Below, in pieces: positions 22,979 through 34,150 of a stretch of 64,000 nt of DNA. The notes below the pieces were generated by a model. It made no database searches, had not been told where the DNA came from, and worked only from the letters and a program-made list of their open reading frames with translations. The DNA is from Synanceia verrucosa. Lineage: Eukaryota; Chordata; Actinopteri; Perciformes; Synanceiidae. The DNA is taken from contig CM056554.1 in NCBI GenBank assembly GCA_029721515.1, positions 25,297,488-25,361,487 of the forward strand, written 5' to 3'. Each line of letters opens with the position of its first letter. Positions within the stretch are counted from its first letter, which is position 1. The position numbers were made by a program, and so were the translations under genes.

Positions 22979-24248
22979 TCAATCTCTCAAGATGGAGTCC
23001 ATGTTTTCTGAAAACATCTGGGATCCCCTCCAGTTTGGGTGGAGGCCATCGCGTTTCAGAAGAATGGGTCTCGCCCAGAACAGGTCAAAGTTGTTGATGA
23101 AGGGGATCCCAGTGGCGGCACAGTAGTCACTCAACCAGGAATGGAGTGAAAACAGTCTGGACCATCTTTCTATTCCTCTGTTGTGGGTGGGGATGGGGCC
23201 TGAGATGATACCAGTGTCCAGGAGTGAGGTGAGGAGTGATTGAAAGTCCTGTTTTAATACCTCTGATTGTGCAGTTCTGATGTCATTTGTCCCAATGTGG
23301 ATGATGATGGTGGTGATGTTAGAGTACGTAGTTAGAATGGTGGGGAGTCTATGCTTAATGTCCAGGATGCGGGCTCCAGGAAAGCAGAGGGTTTTGGAGG
23401 GTCCGGATGAGGGGTGGAGGCAAATGTCGCGAACTATGGAGCTGCCGATGACCAGGGTGGAGATGTTTGATTCCACAGGGGAGGGGAGGGGGGCAGGGGG
23501 GTTCAATGAGTCTGGGAGGAGGGCACTGTGATGGGTGAAGGGGGGGAGGTTGGGTTTTAGGTGGTCTGGAGAGCCTGGGGGCTAAGGGTTGAGCAGGCAG
23601 ATGCCGGGTGGGATGAGGAAGGGAGGAGTGGTGGGGAGGGGGGGCCTGGGTGAGATTATGGGGGCGGGTGGGGTGAGAACAGTCCTTATCTGGGGCCAAG
23701 GGAAGAAAGCGGTTCGACAGCTGGAGGGGGGCATGAAGTGATGAGGACTGTGCTGATCTCCTTCCCTGGCACCGAGGTACCTGCTTCCAGGGAAGCCGGG
23801 GAGTGAAGTTGGTGAGACTGGGATGGGTTGGTGAACGGGAGAGATGTGGGGGAGCAGGTGTGATGGCAGAGGGGTCCAGGGGAGCTCCATGTGTGGTGTT
23901 AGTCACGGGAGGGTCTTGGAGAGGGAGGGTGGCTGCAAAAAGCCCAGAGTGGAGATGTCCGAGTCCAGGGGAGCCAACTACAACAGTACTATTAAAATTA
24001 TCCTGCAGTTTCGATTGTTCCTTTAAAATAGCGTTACGCTCTGTTAACAGTTTAATTTGTCCTTTTAATTCAATGACGAGATCTTGAAGGTGGCTGATTT
24101 TACTGCATTTTGGGCAGATAAAAGCATTGTCAGTAAAATCCTCCTCGGGAACCACTAAAAACATGTCACACAGATCGCACTTCATAACTTTAGGATTTTC
24201 CCTCTCCGGACCAGCCGGAGAGCTGTGCGGAGTCATAGTTAAAAACAA
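22979..24248 (-). pseudogene. LINE2 ORF1: zinc finger plus SGNH esterase
   Basis: The N-terminus has two CxxC pairs, KCDLCDMF and FICPKCSK, a PHD/RING-like zinc knuckle, followed by a coiled-coil-like stretch (LQDLVIELKGQIKLLTERN). A long proline-rich linker follows. The C-terminal SGNH hydrolase, in a second frame (23506-22979), has TLVIGSSIVRDI (block I Ser), IIIHIGTNDIR (block III Asn-Asp) and RDGLHPNWRGS (block V Asp-His). The catalytic Ser, Asp and His are all kept. The shift between frames lies near 23360-23590, in G-rich DNA. Confidence 0.85.
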
Positions 24249-24675
24249 CGACGGGGGTCCGTCGGTAAAAGGCGGTAAAAGCGGTGAGTAAAAGAGTTTT
24301 AAAACAGAACAAAAGTTTTAAAACCGCCAGATAAAACGGTAAAAAGAACAGCTAAAACAAGTGCGGTACAGCCAGCAGGACACCGCCTGCCCCTGCTCAC
24401 TTACCCAGCCAGAGCGGATCTCCCCCGGCGTTTACACCGCCGGCTGTGTCGAGACGACTGTTAGGCCGCCTCGGCAAGCCGGCACCCAGATACCGTTTAG
24501 CCCAACTGCAACTACAAAGTCACAGCTGAACTGGGCTGTAAAAGGGGGGCAGGTACAGGGGGCAACCGATGGCCAGGCAGTAAACACGGGACGGGGAGTC
24601 CTCCAACCGCACACACACCAACAGCTGTATTCCGCACCGGCAACTCTTCCGACTTCCGCCGACATCAGTATACAA

Positions 24676-26445
24676 TATTTTGCAGACGTACATATATATA
24701 ACATAACATAATCAGGATAATGTTTGTTATAAACAGTTGTCCTTCCAATTCAGTGTTTTCCACACAATTGGGCAAATTCATAAAGGATGGATTTATAGCA
24801 CCATGGTGGCCCAGTTCACAAGGTCTGGCTCGAAAAAATATGCTGCGGTAATTTTATTATCAAACACGGCCATAAATTTTTGGAGCTGAGTGCAATGTGC
24901 CTTTTTTGTAACTGATTCCAATTGTCCATGTGGCACAAGAGAGAACACAAGAAAACAGGTAGAACAATGGAGAAAGAAAAGGAAAAATTAGAGACAGTTC
25001 CTGGCCGATAAGGTACAGAGACGTTCCTCAAAATTTCAGGCAAGGAAGTTAAATGAGACAGAGAGAAAGAGATTTCAGATTTAATATCCTTGTCTGTCGG
25101 TATAAATGTGCTTCAGTTGTGACCAGTTCTCAGAAAAAAATGCTATTAAAGATGATGTGGCCATCAGTGCTGATCTTTGTAAATTGGTCTGTTTTTGCAA
25201 TGAGGCTCATTTGCATAGAAAGGAGCACATTTTTGCGCTAAATGTCTGCATATTATATCATTTACATATCTGCAATTAGCATAGGAGAACTGAAACACTG
25301 CATGGTTTGAGAATTAAATAGTTTATTTTTGTCTTATCTTGTTTTTGTGAAGCTTGTAAGGGTGTTGCATAAGACGAACCCATTAAATTATGGTTTGATG
25401 TAGTTGTTATATTAATTGTCTGAGCTCCGAGGTTATGTTCAGTTCTGAGACAGTTTTTTCAACTCTGATCAGACAAGGATGCAATGCAGTTTTACAGCTA
25501 CTACTTGCCATACAGCTACGGTTTGAATACTTATATTTACACAGGTTGTAAAGTTAATTCATAGAGGTACTTGTTGAATTCAGCTGAGGACACCATCTAG
25601 AAATGTGTGTCTGTAAATTGTGCATATTTACAATCACCAAAATGACCAAAACAATTTTTAACAATCAAGTATCTTTACACGATTTTATTTCCAAGAACGT
25701 GATAATATTATGTAATGAGTCAACCCCCAGTAACTCTGATTCATCATGACATTTTGTTGTTGCTTTCCACCCTAAGATGATATTTGAATTCAACATTCAA
25801 TTGTTCAACATTTTATGAATTTGCTCATTACTTTTTTCAAGAGTGGAAGAATTGTTTACAATCCCTCTGTCTTTGGTTGTAGCAGTTGGTTTTGATCTTG
25901 GTAGGCACAATGGCACCAGACCTGGAAACCTTACATTTTTCATAGATGGAGAAAAAAAATGTTGCTAATGGTGTAGTTTACCCTTCTGCTAACTATATCT
26001 GCACCACAATTGTGAGCTCACATCTCACACAGGGGGCTAAACTTTTGCTAATTGGCTAAAGTATTAGAGAGATGAATAACAATGTTGCTAATAGACTAAA
26101 ATATCAGAGAGATGGGGAGAAAAAACAGGCTAAAGTGATAGGAAGATGAGAAACACTTGGGTTAAAGGATACAAATTTAAAGATAAGGATAGAAAATTTT
26201 GCTCATGGGTTAGCTTAGCCTTCTGCTAACTGTAGCCGCAGCCGTGAGCCTTTGGCTGCCTCTGCTCACAAAAATACATGATACTTTTTTACGACAGAAG
26301 GGGTTTATTGTCTCTCTATTTCAAACTTACACAAGGAAGTTGAGTGTGTTGTAATATATCCTGGAGGGTGGGTGGACTCATGTTAGTGTAACCAGCTCTT
26401 TCTCTCTCACACTGATTGTTTCTGAGTCTCTTCCATATTCATATA
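24676..26445. other. Intron sequence, nothing recognised
   Basis: AT-rich. Phrases such as GTTGCTAAT and AGAGAGATG recur loosely at 25960-26200, but no element boundaries are clear. Confidence 0.5.
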
Positions 26446-26765
26446 CAGCCGTGGTCAACAGTTTACATACACTTGTAAAGAACATAATGTTATGGCTCTG
26501 TTGAGTTTCCAGTTATTTCTACAACTCCATTTTTTCTCTGATAGAGTGATTGGAACAGATACTTTACACATGTTCTCAATGGGGTTTAAGTCAGGACTTT
26601 GGGAAGGCCATTCTAAAACCTTAATTCTAGCCTGATTTAGCCGTTCCATTACCACTTTTGATGTGTGTTTGGGGTCATTGTCCTGTTAGAACACCCAGCT
26701 GCGCCCAAGACCCAACCTTCGGGCTGATTATTTTAGGTTATCTTGAAGAATTTGAAGGTAATCAA
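26446..26765 (-). mobile_element. Tc1-like end fragment
   Basis: Starts CAGCCGTGGTCAACAGTTTA after TA, then matches the 14.5-15.0 kb element (TTTCTCTGATAGAGTGATTG, GGGAAGGCCATTCTAAAACC, GGGCTGATTATTTTAGGTTA) with a deletion between. Only one end and part of the transposase 3' region remain. Confidence 0.85.
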
Positions 26766-26799
26766 ATCTTGTTGTTACCTGGCTACAGGATTAGAGTGT

Positions 26800-27358
26800 T
26801 ACCTGGCTACCATTCTTTAACCACTTCTTAAACCCCAAATCACTCTTGGCTGGGCTAAAATGATCATTGCCTCAAATCGGTGAAAAACCAGATAATGTTG
26901 GTAGATCTTCTAGATATTTATGTACTTCATACCAGAACCCAATAGTGTTTTTTACAAAGGGATTGGTTGTTTTTTTCAACAGTTTTTTTTAAGGGGGCAG
27001 AGTACAAAAGGTTGTACAGTGTCAATTCCCCCGAGGAAAGAAGTTCAATTTGTAGCCAGGGCAAATTTATTCCATCCGAAAACCAAAACATGGAGGCTCT
27101 CAGCTGGGCTGCCCAGTAATACCACTGAATATTAGGCAGTTGTAGTCCACCCCTGTCATATGGCATATATAGAAGGGACAACCTAAGTCCTGGTTTTCTA
27201 TTATTCCAGATAAAATTCAAAAACAGCTTTTTAACTTTTGAAAAGAAAGAGGGAGGAGGAGCTAGTGGGATCGCTTAAGCGATGTGGGAAGCTTAGGTAA
27301 AATTGACATTTTAATTACAGTTATCCTGCCCAGTAGGGAGAGAGGCAGAATCATCCAC
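26800..27358 (-). pseudogene. L1 ORF2 segment, inverted 5' part
   Basis: Minus-strand reading, broken by small shifts: LGRITVIKMSILPKLP, then LNFIWNNRKPGLRLSLLYMP, YDRGGLQLPNIQWYYWAAQL and WYEVHKYLEDLPTLSGFSPI. This is the post-reverse-transcriptase region of fish L1 ORF2. The protein order continues in the plus-strand segment that starts at about 27359, so the two are one insertion with the 5' part flipped. Confidence 0.85.
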
Positions 27359-28424
27359 CTTGTTTTTTTTTTCACTTTGTCTGCATTGTTCTCATTGGTC
27401 TTCATACAAATCCAAAAGCTTAGTTATACCAAACAAACACTTCTTTAAATACTTGCAGATTAGAAGCTTCATTTTGTCCCGCCTAAAGAATTCTACTCAA
27501 CAACCCCCACTGTCCACACTGGAATCATTCTCCATACAGAACTGCTTCAACAAAGGACGGATTGCCCAAATATACAAAATTTTGGTTAATAACAACAGAG
27601 ATAACTCTGATAGAAAGAGACAAGAATGGATACAAGATTTAAATGAGGAAATATCACTTGAAGAATGGAGCACGATATGCTCAAGAGCCCAATCTCAGAC
27701 CATTAACGCCCGATTATGCTTGTTACATTACAAGTGGATAATGAGACTGTACACTACTCCTGTATTATTGAGCAGATTCAACCCTAGTACTTCTGACCTT
27801 TGCTTTAAGTGTAGTGAGTATCAAGGCACACTATACCATTGCATATGGGAATGTGAGGGTATTCAAAGATTTTGGATGCTGGTGACACAATATATCTCAC
27901 AAATGACCTCGAACTTGATTCCCTTAAATGCTAAATTGTGTGTTTTGGGTATCTATCCTGCTAATTGCTCCCTGCCTATTAATGAAAAAAGAATGGTGAA
28001 TCTCTGCCTACTACAGGCTAGACGTTCAATCGCCCTGTGCTGGAAAAATGTTAATGCTCCTACCCTCGGCATGTGGCTGAATAATTTAACATCAAGTCTG
28101 GCTTTAGAAAGAGTCACATATACTATCAGAAAGAAAACCTCTGAATTTAAAGACATTTGGGAAAGATTTTTTGATTTTGTCAAATATGGTGATATAGAAG
28201 ATGCTTTGTAAATAATATTATGTAAATGTGAAGTGATGTGAATGTTTGATGCACCTGGGGATGAAAGCAAAGGTTGAATGTTGTATGTTGCCTGTTCTAG
28301 TGGGGATGTTTAAGTTTAAATATTTTGTTATGTGACTTTTAATGACTGTCTACATGAATGCTTCATAACTATTTTTTGATGTAAAAAAATCAATAAAGAT
28401 ATGTGTTAAAAAAGAAAAAGAAAA
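27359..28424 (+). pseudogene. L1 ORF2 C-terminus and 3' end
   Basis: An open frame of 283 codons (27360-28211) reads KSLVIPNKHFFKYLQIRSFI, later RLCLLHYKWIMRLYTTPVLL and DLCFKCSEYQGTLYHCIWEC, with the Cys/His knuckle C-x2-C-x7-H-x4-C typical of L1 ORF2 C-termini. It is followed by a short 3' UTR, AATAAAG (28389) and an A-rich tail to about 28424. The frame is open from the inversion junction to its stop, so the copy is fairly recent. Confidence 0.88.
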
Positions 28425-28538
28425 AGGCTAATGTAATGCAAATTTACTAAATTTGCATTACATCTTTAAACCAAGAGCACCATCTAGAGCAGTCAAAAAA
28501 TATCACATGCTTCATGAAGCTTCATTTGTCCATCACTA
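28425..28538 (-). mobile_element. hAT-type MITE, half copy 3
   Basis: GGCTAATGTAATGCAAATTT and its inverse, then CATCTTTAAACCAAGAGCAC ... TTTGTCCATCACTA. The other half is absent; it abuts the L1 A-tail directly. Confidence 0.85.
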
Positions 28539-29448
28539 GAATTCTGGTGGCTTGGTTGCAAATTGCAAAATGGTGGTTTCAGTTAAAAAGAAATAGTAAA
28601 AACATGACACTGTCTGGTTTGTCCATTCTGGGCTACTGTAGAAACCTGGCTCAGTTTTGAAGGAATCATTCATATCTGCAGCTGAATACAGACACGTGAT
28701 TATACTTATAGATAGATCTAGATTTATTCATCATTCAAATAACAAACAGCATATGTTATAAAACAGAATACAGAAATAAGAGCACTAATAGGACGTGAGA
28801 GATTATCAAAAATCCAGACACACTAATGAATCTTATATAGTGTTATCCTATTGATATTGTTGTTGGTATGAGATGGGATTACGTTCAGTGTCAAAGCATG
28901 GCACTTTGTAACCGCTGCACAACAGATTATACGTTGCAATAATACGTTGGAACAAATGTCATTTTTCTGGTAAGAAATGTCTTTTAAACGCTGTGTGTGT
29001 AGAGCAGCAGTGCTCCTCACATTTGACCCATGTCAAATGTGACTCTTGTGGTATCCTTTCTACTCTTCAGTACACAGCATTGTGTTTAGCTGGATGGAGC
29101 CTCCATGAGAGAAATCACGTTAAGCGTAATTTCCAATCCGCTGAACACAGTCATCTGCCATATTAGTACGCTTTATGAATAATCACACATCAGCATTTAG
29201 TTGTCTGTTTATTTTTCATTCTTTGTCAGCTATTGAGCTCAGGAACAGCCTTTGTTTACTTGAGATCAAACTAAGAACTAAAGATCACAGTGTCAGTGTG
29301 TTCCTACTACCTGAATGTCTTTAGCATAAGAATCTTGTGCATCAACAGCTGTAGAGTTGTAGAAAGCGAGATGAAGTGTCTTTTACAGTGTCACGTCTTA
29401 ACGTACTTCCTCACCTTCTTGTTCCCCCCGCTTTTTCATTCTTTGTAG
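28539..29448. other. Intron sequence before exon 29449
   Basis: No further element recognised. The last 60 bp form the pyrimidine-rich acceptor region. Confidence 0.6.
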
Positions 29449-29573
29449 TTTCCTCGTGCATCACCACCTATAAGAAAACCCCTCCACCAGTGCCACCCAG
29501 AACCTCCACCTGCTCCACAGCCTCCAAGCCCTACATCTCCATCACTGCTCAGAGCAGCACAGAGTCTGCACAG
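29449..29573 (+). CDS. dlgap1: dlgap1 exon with SH3-type proline motif
   Basis: The exon encodes VSSCITTYKKTPPPVPPRT, then a Ser/Thr-rich stretch ending SITAQSSTESAQ. The KKTPPPVPPR segment fits a PxxPxR SH3-domain ligand; its partner in fish is an inference. The acceptor is ag at 29447-29448 and the donor gtactg at 29574. It enters with two bases that complete a valine codon and ends in phase 0. The upstream intron is 22.4 kb and full of transposons. The sequence continues without loss from the previous exon, so no constitutive exon seems to be missing between them. Confidence 0.95.
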
Positions 29574-29852
29574 GTACTGCACAACTCTATTAATCTACCC
29601 CTCTAATGAACAAATAGTGTACATTATTATTCACTAAGGATGAAACTACCCAGCTAAAGCTAGTAAAGCCTGTATAGAAGAACACCTCAGGTGTGGAGGA
29701 ACAGACACCTGCACCAAATGAACAAGGAAACTACACAAAAACAGAGGGTTTTATCAGTAAAACAAGAAAGATCATGTAAAGAACCACAACATCCACCATG
29801 ATTGGGTTAAAGCCCAACTAGCTTTTAACAGAATGAGTTTGAGTGTGTTTAA

Positions 29853-30324
29853 CTCATTGAGTGCCAGCCGTTTCATAAAAAAGAAAGTGCCTTTTGCCAG
29901 TGTTTTTGGCCATTTTGAGTCATCTTTCATGACACAGAATATTTTGTGCTATGACTCTGAAAACACTGAAGGGTTCAAATGAAAGAAGAGACTCTTTATT
30001 TCATCATGATCATAATGTTTGTTTTTACCTTGTTCTATTCTTGTTTTATCAGAGGTAGAGCAGAGGACACTTTCACCAAAATCACCACTTTTTGTCCAGA
30101 TTCTGTTTGTTTTGCTCTCTAACCACAATCGTCTCCACTTCCTGTTTTGATCTCTGTGGTGTATACTATCTCTTAAAGCTCCAACATTACTCACAGGCTG
30201 TGTGAGAGTGCCCTCTTGTGCCAGCAGCTGAAAAAAATACTTTGACATCTATATAATGTACATCAATGTCAGTCAAACGTTGGATTTTAAATGACGTATA
30301 AATACGTCAATGGCACTCAAAGAG
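29853..30324 (+). mobile_element. piggyBac-type MITE family, copy C
   Basis: TTAA on both sides (29849-29852, 30325-30328). The ends are CTCATTGAGTGCCAGCCGTT and TGGCACTCAAAGAG, and the interior is shared with copies A, B and D. Lies in the 3.0-kb intron 29574-32572. Confidence 0.9.
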
Positions 30325-30328
30325 TTAA

Positions 30329-32350
30329 TATGTTCTTTTGCTATTGTAGCTCATGTGACACTGTGGGATTAAAGTAATTAAGGTTTATTTTATTATTTGA
30401 CACTAGAGATAATGTAGTATCAGTTCTGGACGTTTAGACTTCAGGAAAAATACTGTGGTTGAGGTTAAAATAAGTAAAATCAGTACACTAAAATCTGGGT
30501 GTTGTGCAACTAAATTAAGGTAAAAATAATTCAACACTGACATGTATGTTTGACCTGACTCCTCCCAGCCACAGCGATGTGGACTATATTCTACGTTATG
30601 TTTAATAATGACACGGATAGCTTTACAGTGGCTTTAAAGGGTGCCAGTCTGAAGGAAAGTATAGTAATTGCTATAAACAGTAAACAGTGATTGCTGTGTC
30701 GCACCATCGGAGACTGTCTGCTGTCTCCCAGTCCACTTGCTATGGTCAAATAGACAGCATATGTCATGACAGGATATCGAGGACTTGATATAAGGCAAAG
30801 GAAAGGTTTGTACTGTAGGTATGTAACAGAAAAAACAGCTTTCTTTTGCTCCTCTGTGCGTCACTCTTTGCTTAAAAGTATAACTCACCCACAAAATTAC
30901 TGTTTGTGGAACAACTCCTTGCACAGCATAACCTTGAAATCTTAAAGAGAGCTTTGTTTTTCTCTCATGCTTCGACGGTGATCAGAAAATCCAAAAAAGT
31001 GTTGATGAATTGAAGTAAATGGGGGCATCATTTAATGACAGCATAACTACAGTATATAATTGAAGATGTGTTTGGGAATTAGTGAGCATATTAGTGGATG
31101 AATGAAACGTGGCTTATGTATACTGCACCAGTTGTGTGAGAGTATCTAAACAGAGGCTTCATAGTTTTGCTGGAGTTGAACAGTAATAAATAGCATTGAA
31201 ACCATATTTCCACTAGTATTTCAAAGTTTGTATTTTACTCTAATTTACTGACATTTTCCTTGAATATGATGTCAAGGCTCTGCATAACATCTGCTGATAT
31301 TTACAATACCATACAATGCAATGTATAAATATTCGTATATTCAGTACACCTTTTTGTCTGGCGCCCACATCAATCGGTCCAGACAGGTTGAATGTGTTGA
31401 ATTCACACCCATACTGTCAAAATGTTTCGTTATATTTTCCAACACAGCCTACATAATTCTTGACAGGGAAGAGACAGAAACTTTTTATGCATTCTTACAT
31501 CTCACCTTCGCCCCTTAGTGCCCAACTTTATTTACTTACTTATTATTGTCATTATCATCATTATTATTGTTATTATCTTTTCTGTCTTCTTCCTATTTCG
31601 GGGATATTAGTTGCTAGGAATAATGCATCTCCCATTCCTGATTTCTAATAACACTGCATGTTTGGACCCCTTTCCCATCCATCCTATGTCATCCTGTCTA
31701 TCATCCGTTTTCCCCCGCAATTCACAAAAGGTGCAGCACTTTCCTCTCTGGCTCATAATAAGAAATTCTAATAAAGAATGACAGCTCAGTTTCCAGAGAG
31801 GGCTGGGGCCAGTCACACACATGCACAAAATATCATACCTTTTCTGCAAGATTAAAATAAGCACCAATCCCATAAAAAGTTGACACCTGCCATATTGTGG
31901 TGTTTTACGATGGGAAGAAGTGCTGACAAAAAAAAGGAAGAGACAGAAGAAAACTTGTGGAGAAACAAAAAATCTTGCAAAGAGTATAAAGTACAACCTC
32001 AAATCTCAGAATTGTTGAGTTGCACAGGACTATTATTGTCACATTACCTCTATGTTTGGTAAAATATGGCAGGTGATTTGTGGAGTTTTTACTTGATAAA
32101 TTACAGGCATGGAAGATTCACTCAACCTCCACCAAACATTATTACAAATCACGAGAGGTCCCCAGGAAATAGTAGTCCTGTGAAATTTATGAATATTTTA
32201 TCTGTTTCATACCACAACTGTGATGCATCAAAACACAACACGGATATCACAGAATCAGCTCATTACATGTATTGTCTTTCTTTTAAAATGACCTGAATTG
32301 AGTGCATTCACTCACGAGGATGCACTTCCAAAAGTACAACAACAATCTGA
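30329..32350. other. Intron sequence, nothing recognised
   Basis: Frames at 31607-32062 are not supported by any motif. AT-rich intron. Confidence 0.55.
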
Positions 32351-32426
32351 TAGAGGGATGGATGGCTGGATGGATGGATCGATATAGATCATCTACTGTA
32401 TCTGTGAATCTATCTATATTTCTATC

Positions 32427-32450
32427 ATAGATAGATAGATAGATAGATAG
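32427..32450. repeat. (GATA)n microsatellite
   Basis: About six GATA units, with degenerate GGAT/GATA units upstream from about 32352, in the intron 120 bp before exon 32573. Confidence 0.9.
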
Positions 32451-32572
32451 TGAGGAAACAAGAGGCTGATTTTACTGAAATTTATATATTAATTAATTAA
32501 TGACACTGTGTTAGGTTTATGTTTTTTTTAACACTTGGAATATTTTTTCCATGTTTTCAAAAAAACAACCAG

Positions 32573-32698
32573 GATGCATACATGGAAGAGGAGGGACCCA
32601 GAGGTGACATGACCATCCAATCAGGGCTCAGTAACTCAACGGAAAGCATTGACAGCATGAAGGCCCTGACGGCTGCCATCGAAGCTGCTAATGCACAG
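32573..32698 (+). CDS. dlgap1: dlgap1 exon (DAYMEE...IEAANAQ)
   Basis: This 126-nt exon (42 codons, phase 0 at both ends) begins DAYMEEEGPRGDM and ends STESIDSMKALTAAIEAANAQ. The ALTAAIEAANAQ stretch is very well kept in DLGAP proteins. The acceptor is ag at 32571-32572; the donor gtcaga at 32699 is a weak match beyond GT. A microsatellite (GATA)n and an AT-rich tract lie 120-200 bp upstream. Because it is phase 0-0, skipping it would keep the frame, so it could be an alternative exon; that is inference. Confidence 0.95.
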
Positions 32699-32809
32699 GT
32701 CAGAGCACTTTGTTTTTTACTTTTCTGGGAAGCAAGTCTTTGTAAAATCACTTTTGGGACTATAATATACATGATGTGTTTCCTCTCTGTTGTCATTATT
32801 CCCATGCAG

Positions 32810-32968
32810 GTCCATGGACCGGCCAGTCAACATGTCAGCAACAGCACTATGGTAGTCAGCACCCCCACCCCCTCCATCCTGAGCAGGGGGCCGCTTGTTG
32901 AAGACCACCGGGATGTATACAGGAATGAAGCACTCAAGAAGGGCAAATGTCTCTCTATTGGCATCCAG
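32810..32968 (+). CDS. dlgap1: dlgap1 exon with LC8-type motif and GC donor
   Basis: The exon runs VHGPASQHVSNST through a Ser/Thr/Pro linker (STPTPSILSRGPLVEDHRD) to KKGKCLSIGIQ, 53 codons in phase 0-0. SIGIQ with the next exon's VD makes SIGIQVD, the G-I-Q-V-D class of dynein light chain (LC8/DLC) motif known in GKAP. It is separated from the previous exon by a 111-bp intron. The base pair after the last codon is GC (cag|gcatgt, 32969-32970), not GT. Using the nearest GT four bases later would change the frame and destroy the conserved SIGIQVD reading, so the GC donor is preferred. Confidence 0.93.
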
Positions 32969-33108
32969 GCATGTATGAGACAGCAGTGGAGGTGTGGAGA
33001 CATAGCCAAAATAATGGCCTGAAGCCAATAGTGATGATTTAATGGTTGTAGTTGGATTGGTGTTACTACAGGTGATTATCAGGGATTCATCCTGCCTGTC
33101 TCCTGCAG

Positions 33109-33191
33109 GTGGATGGACCGGAGGAGATTCCCGATCCAGAGGACCCAACCAAATTCACATCTGTAGGGGTGCAAGTTGAGGATGACAGAGG
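33109..33191 (+). CDS. dlgap1: dlgap1 exon, second LC8-type motif
   Basis: This short exon reads VDGPEEIPDPEDPTKF and then TSVGVQVEDDR, a second V-Q-V-E/D motif of the kind through which GKAP binds dynein light chain. The acceptor is tcctgcag; the donor is gg|gtgtgg at 33192, a weak GT site. Two bases remain and join the next exon to give a glycine, then YRRFQRSNSV. The acidic, proline-rich first half is poorly conserved in the family, the second half strongly. Confidence 0.93.
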
Positions 33192-33919
33192 GTGTGGCAC
33201 ACATTTTCATTTTACTCTGTCTTATCTTTTGATTTGGTTTAAGAATATAGACCATCAGGGACCCATAAATGGAAATATGTAGCTATCTGATGGATGAATA
33301 AAAGAAACAGGACAGGTTAGAATACAAGACCTTAAGCTGGATTTATACTTCTGCAGTAAGGGGCAACAATATACAGTATCTATTCAGATTTTGAACTATT
33401 TTTAACACATGTCCAAAGCGCTGAGGTGATCTCAACAGTGAAACTAGACCCTTAACCATGAATTGAAACCTATGGATGTAGCTGTCGTCACATCACCCAT
33501 TGGTTTGCAGTTTCGAAGCCTTGAGTTTGGCATTTTGGCCGAGGTGAAGGACCTGAGGAAGAACAAGGCAGAAATATTAGCATAGCAAACACTGCCTTTA
33601 GCACTTGCTGTCTAGTTTTGTTCACAAGGTGCAGTCGTAATTCACATTATGTGTGATACTGAGTGAGATGATAAATTTGGCAAGCAAAAAAAAGTCTTAA
33701 AATAAAACATAATTACTGGAAAAAACAGCCATTGTTGATGACTACTCGATCTTATTCTAAAGCTTCCTGTTGATAGTGTAGTTGACGCTAAATGGGACCA
33801 TTATTTACTAAAGGAACATCATGCTGTATTGAAGAAGACTTGAAACCAGACTCAGACTGGGACCATAATGTGTGAATTGTTTTAGCACATTAATTTGGCT
33901 TTAACTCATGCTCACTAGC

Positions 33920-34150
33920 AGCAGTACGCTTCTGAATGGTTGGATTTTTTTTGAAAAACTTCCAGATCAGCCAGTGGAGACATCAAAAGTAATACAGACC
34001 TTGTGTCAAATTAATATATCGGGGAAGTACTTACACTTTGAGTTGGCAGCTAATCAGCCAATGCTAACACCTAACAGGCTATAGTTACTATTTATCGGTG
34101 AGCAAGTGTCCACAGAGCTGAGGATGAAACTAAATGAAGAAGTTAACTCC
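33920..34150 (+). repeat. Dispersed repeat, copy 1 (pair with 60.9 kb)
   Basis: Shares with 60875-61115: TTCTGAATGGTTGG, CAG.TCAG..CAGTGGAGAC, GGGAAGT.CTT, GCTAATCAG and GTGTCCACAGAGCT in the same order. No ends or coding sense recognised. Confidence 0.65.

Larger units (their letters stand above)
19113..24675 (-). mobile_element. Nearly full-length LINE2 (L2/CR1 clade)
   Basis: Minus-strand non-LTR retrotransposon of about 5.1 kb without its nested MITE. Order, 5' to 3' on the minus strand: GC-rich 5' region (about 24675-24250), ORF1 with a zinc-finger start and an esterase, ORF2 with AP-endonuclease and reverse transcriptase, then a 3' region ending ATAAATAAAG plus (TTA)n. The (TTA)n tail without poly(A) and the ORF1 esterase are typical of L2 elements in fish. 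Frameshifts and stops make it inactive, yet most domains are readable, so it is fairly young. Confidence 0.9.

Noticed and set aside
23280..24087. Plus-strand Gly/Arg-rich ORFs
   Set aside because: They are antisense shadows of the LINE2 ORF1 proline-rich linker.
32969..32974. GT donor at 32973 (gcat|gtatga) for the LC8-motif exon
   Set aside because: It would add GCA T and shift the next exon out of the conserved VDGPEE frame; the GC donor at 32969 keeps all junctions in phase.
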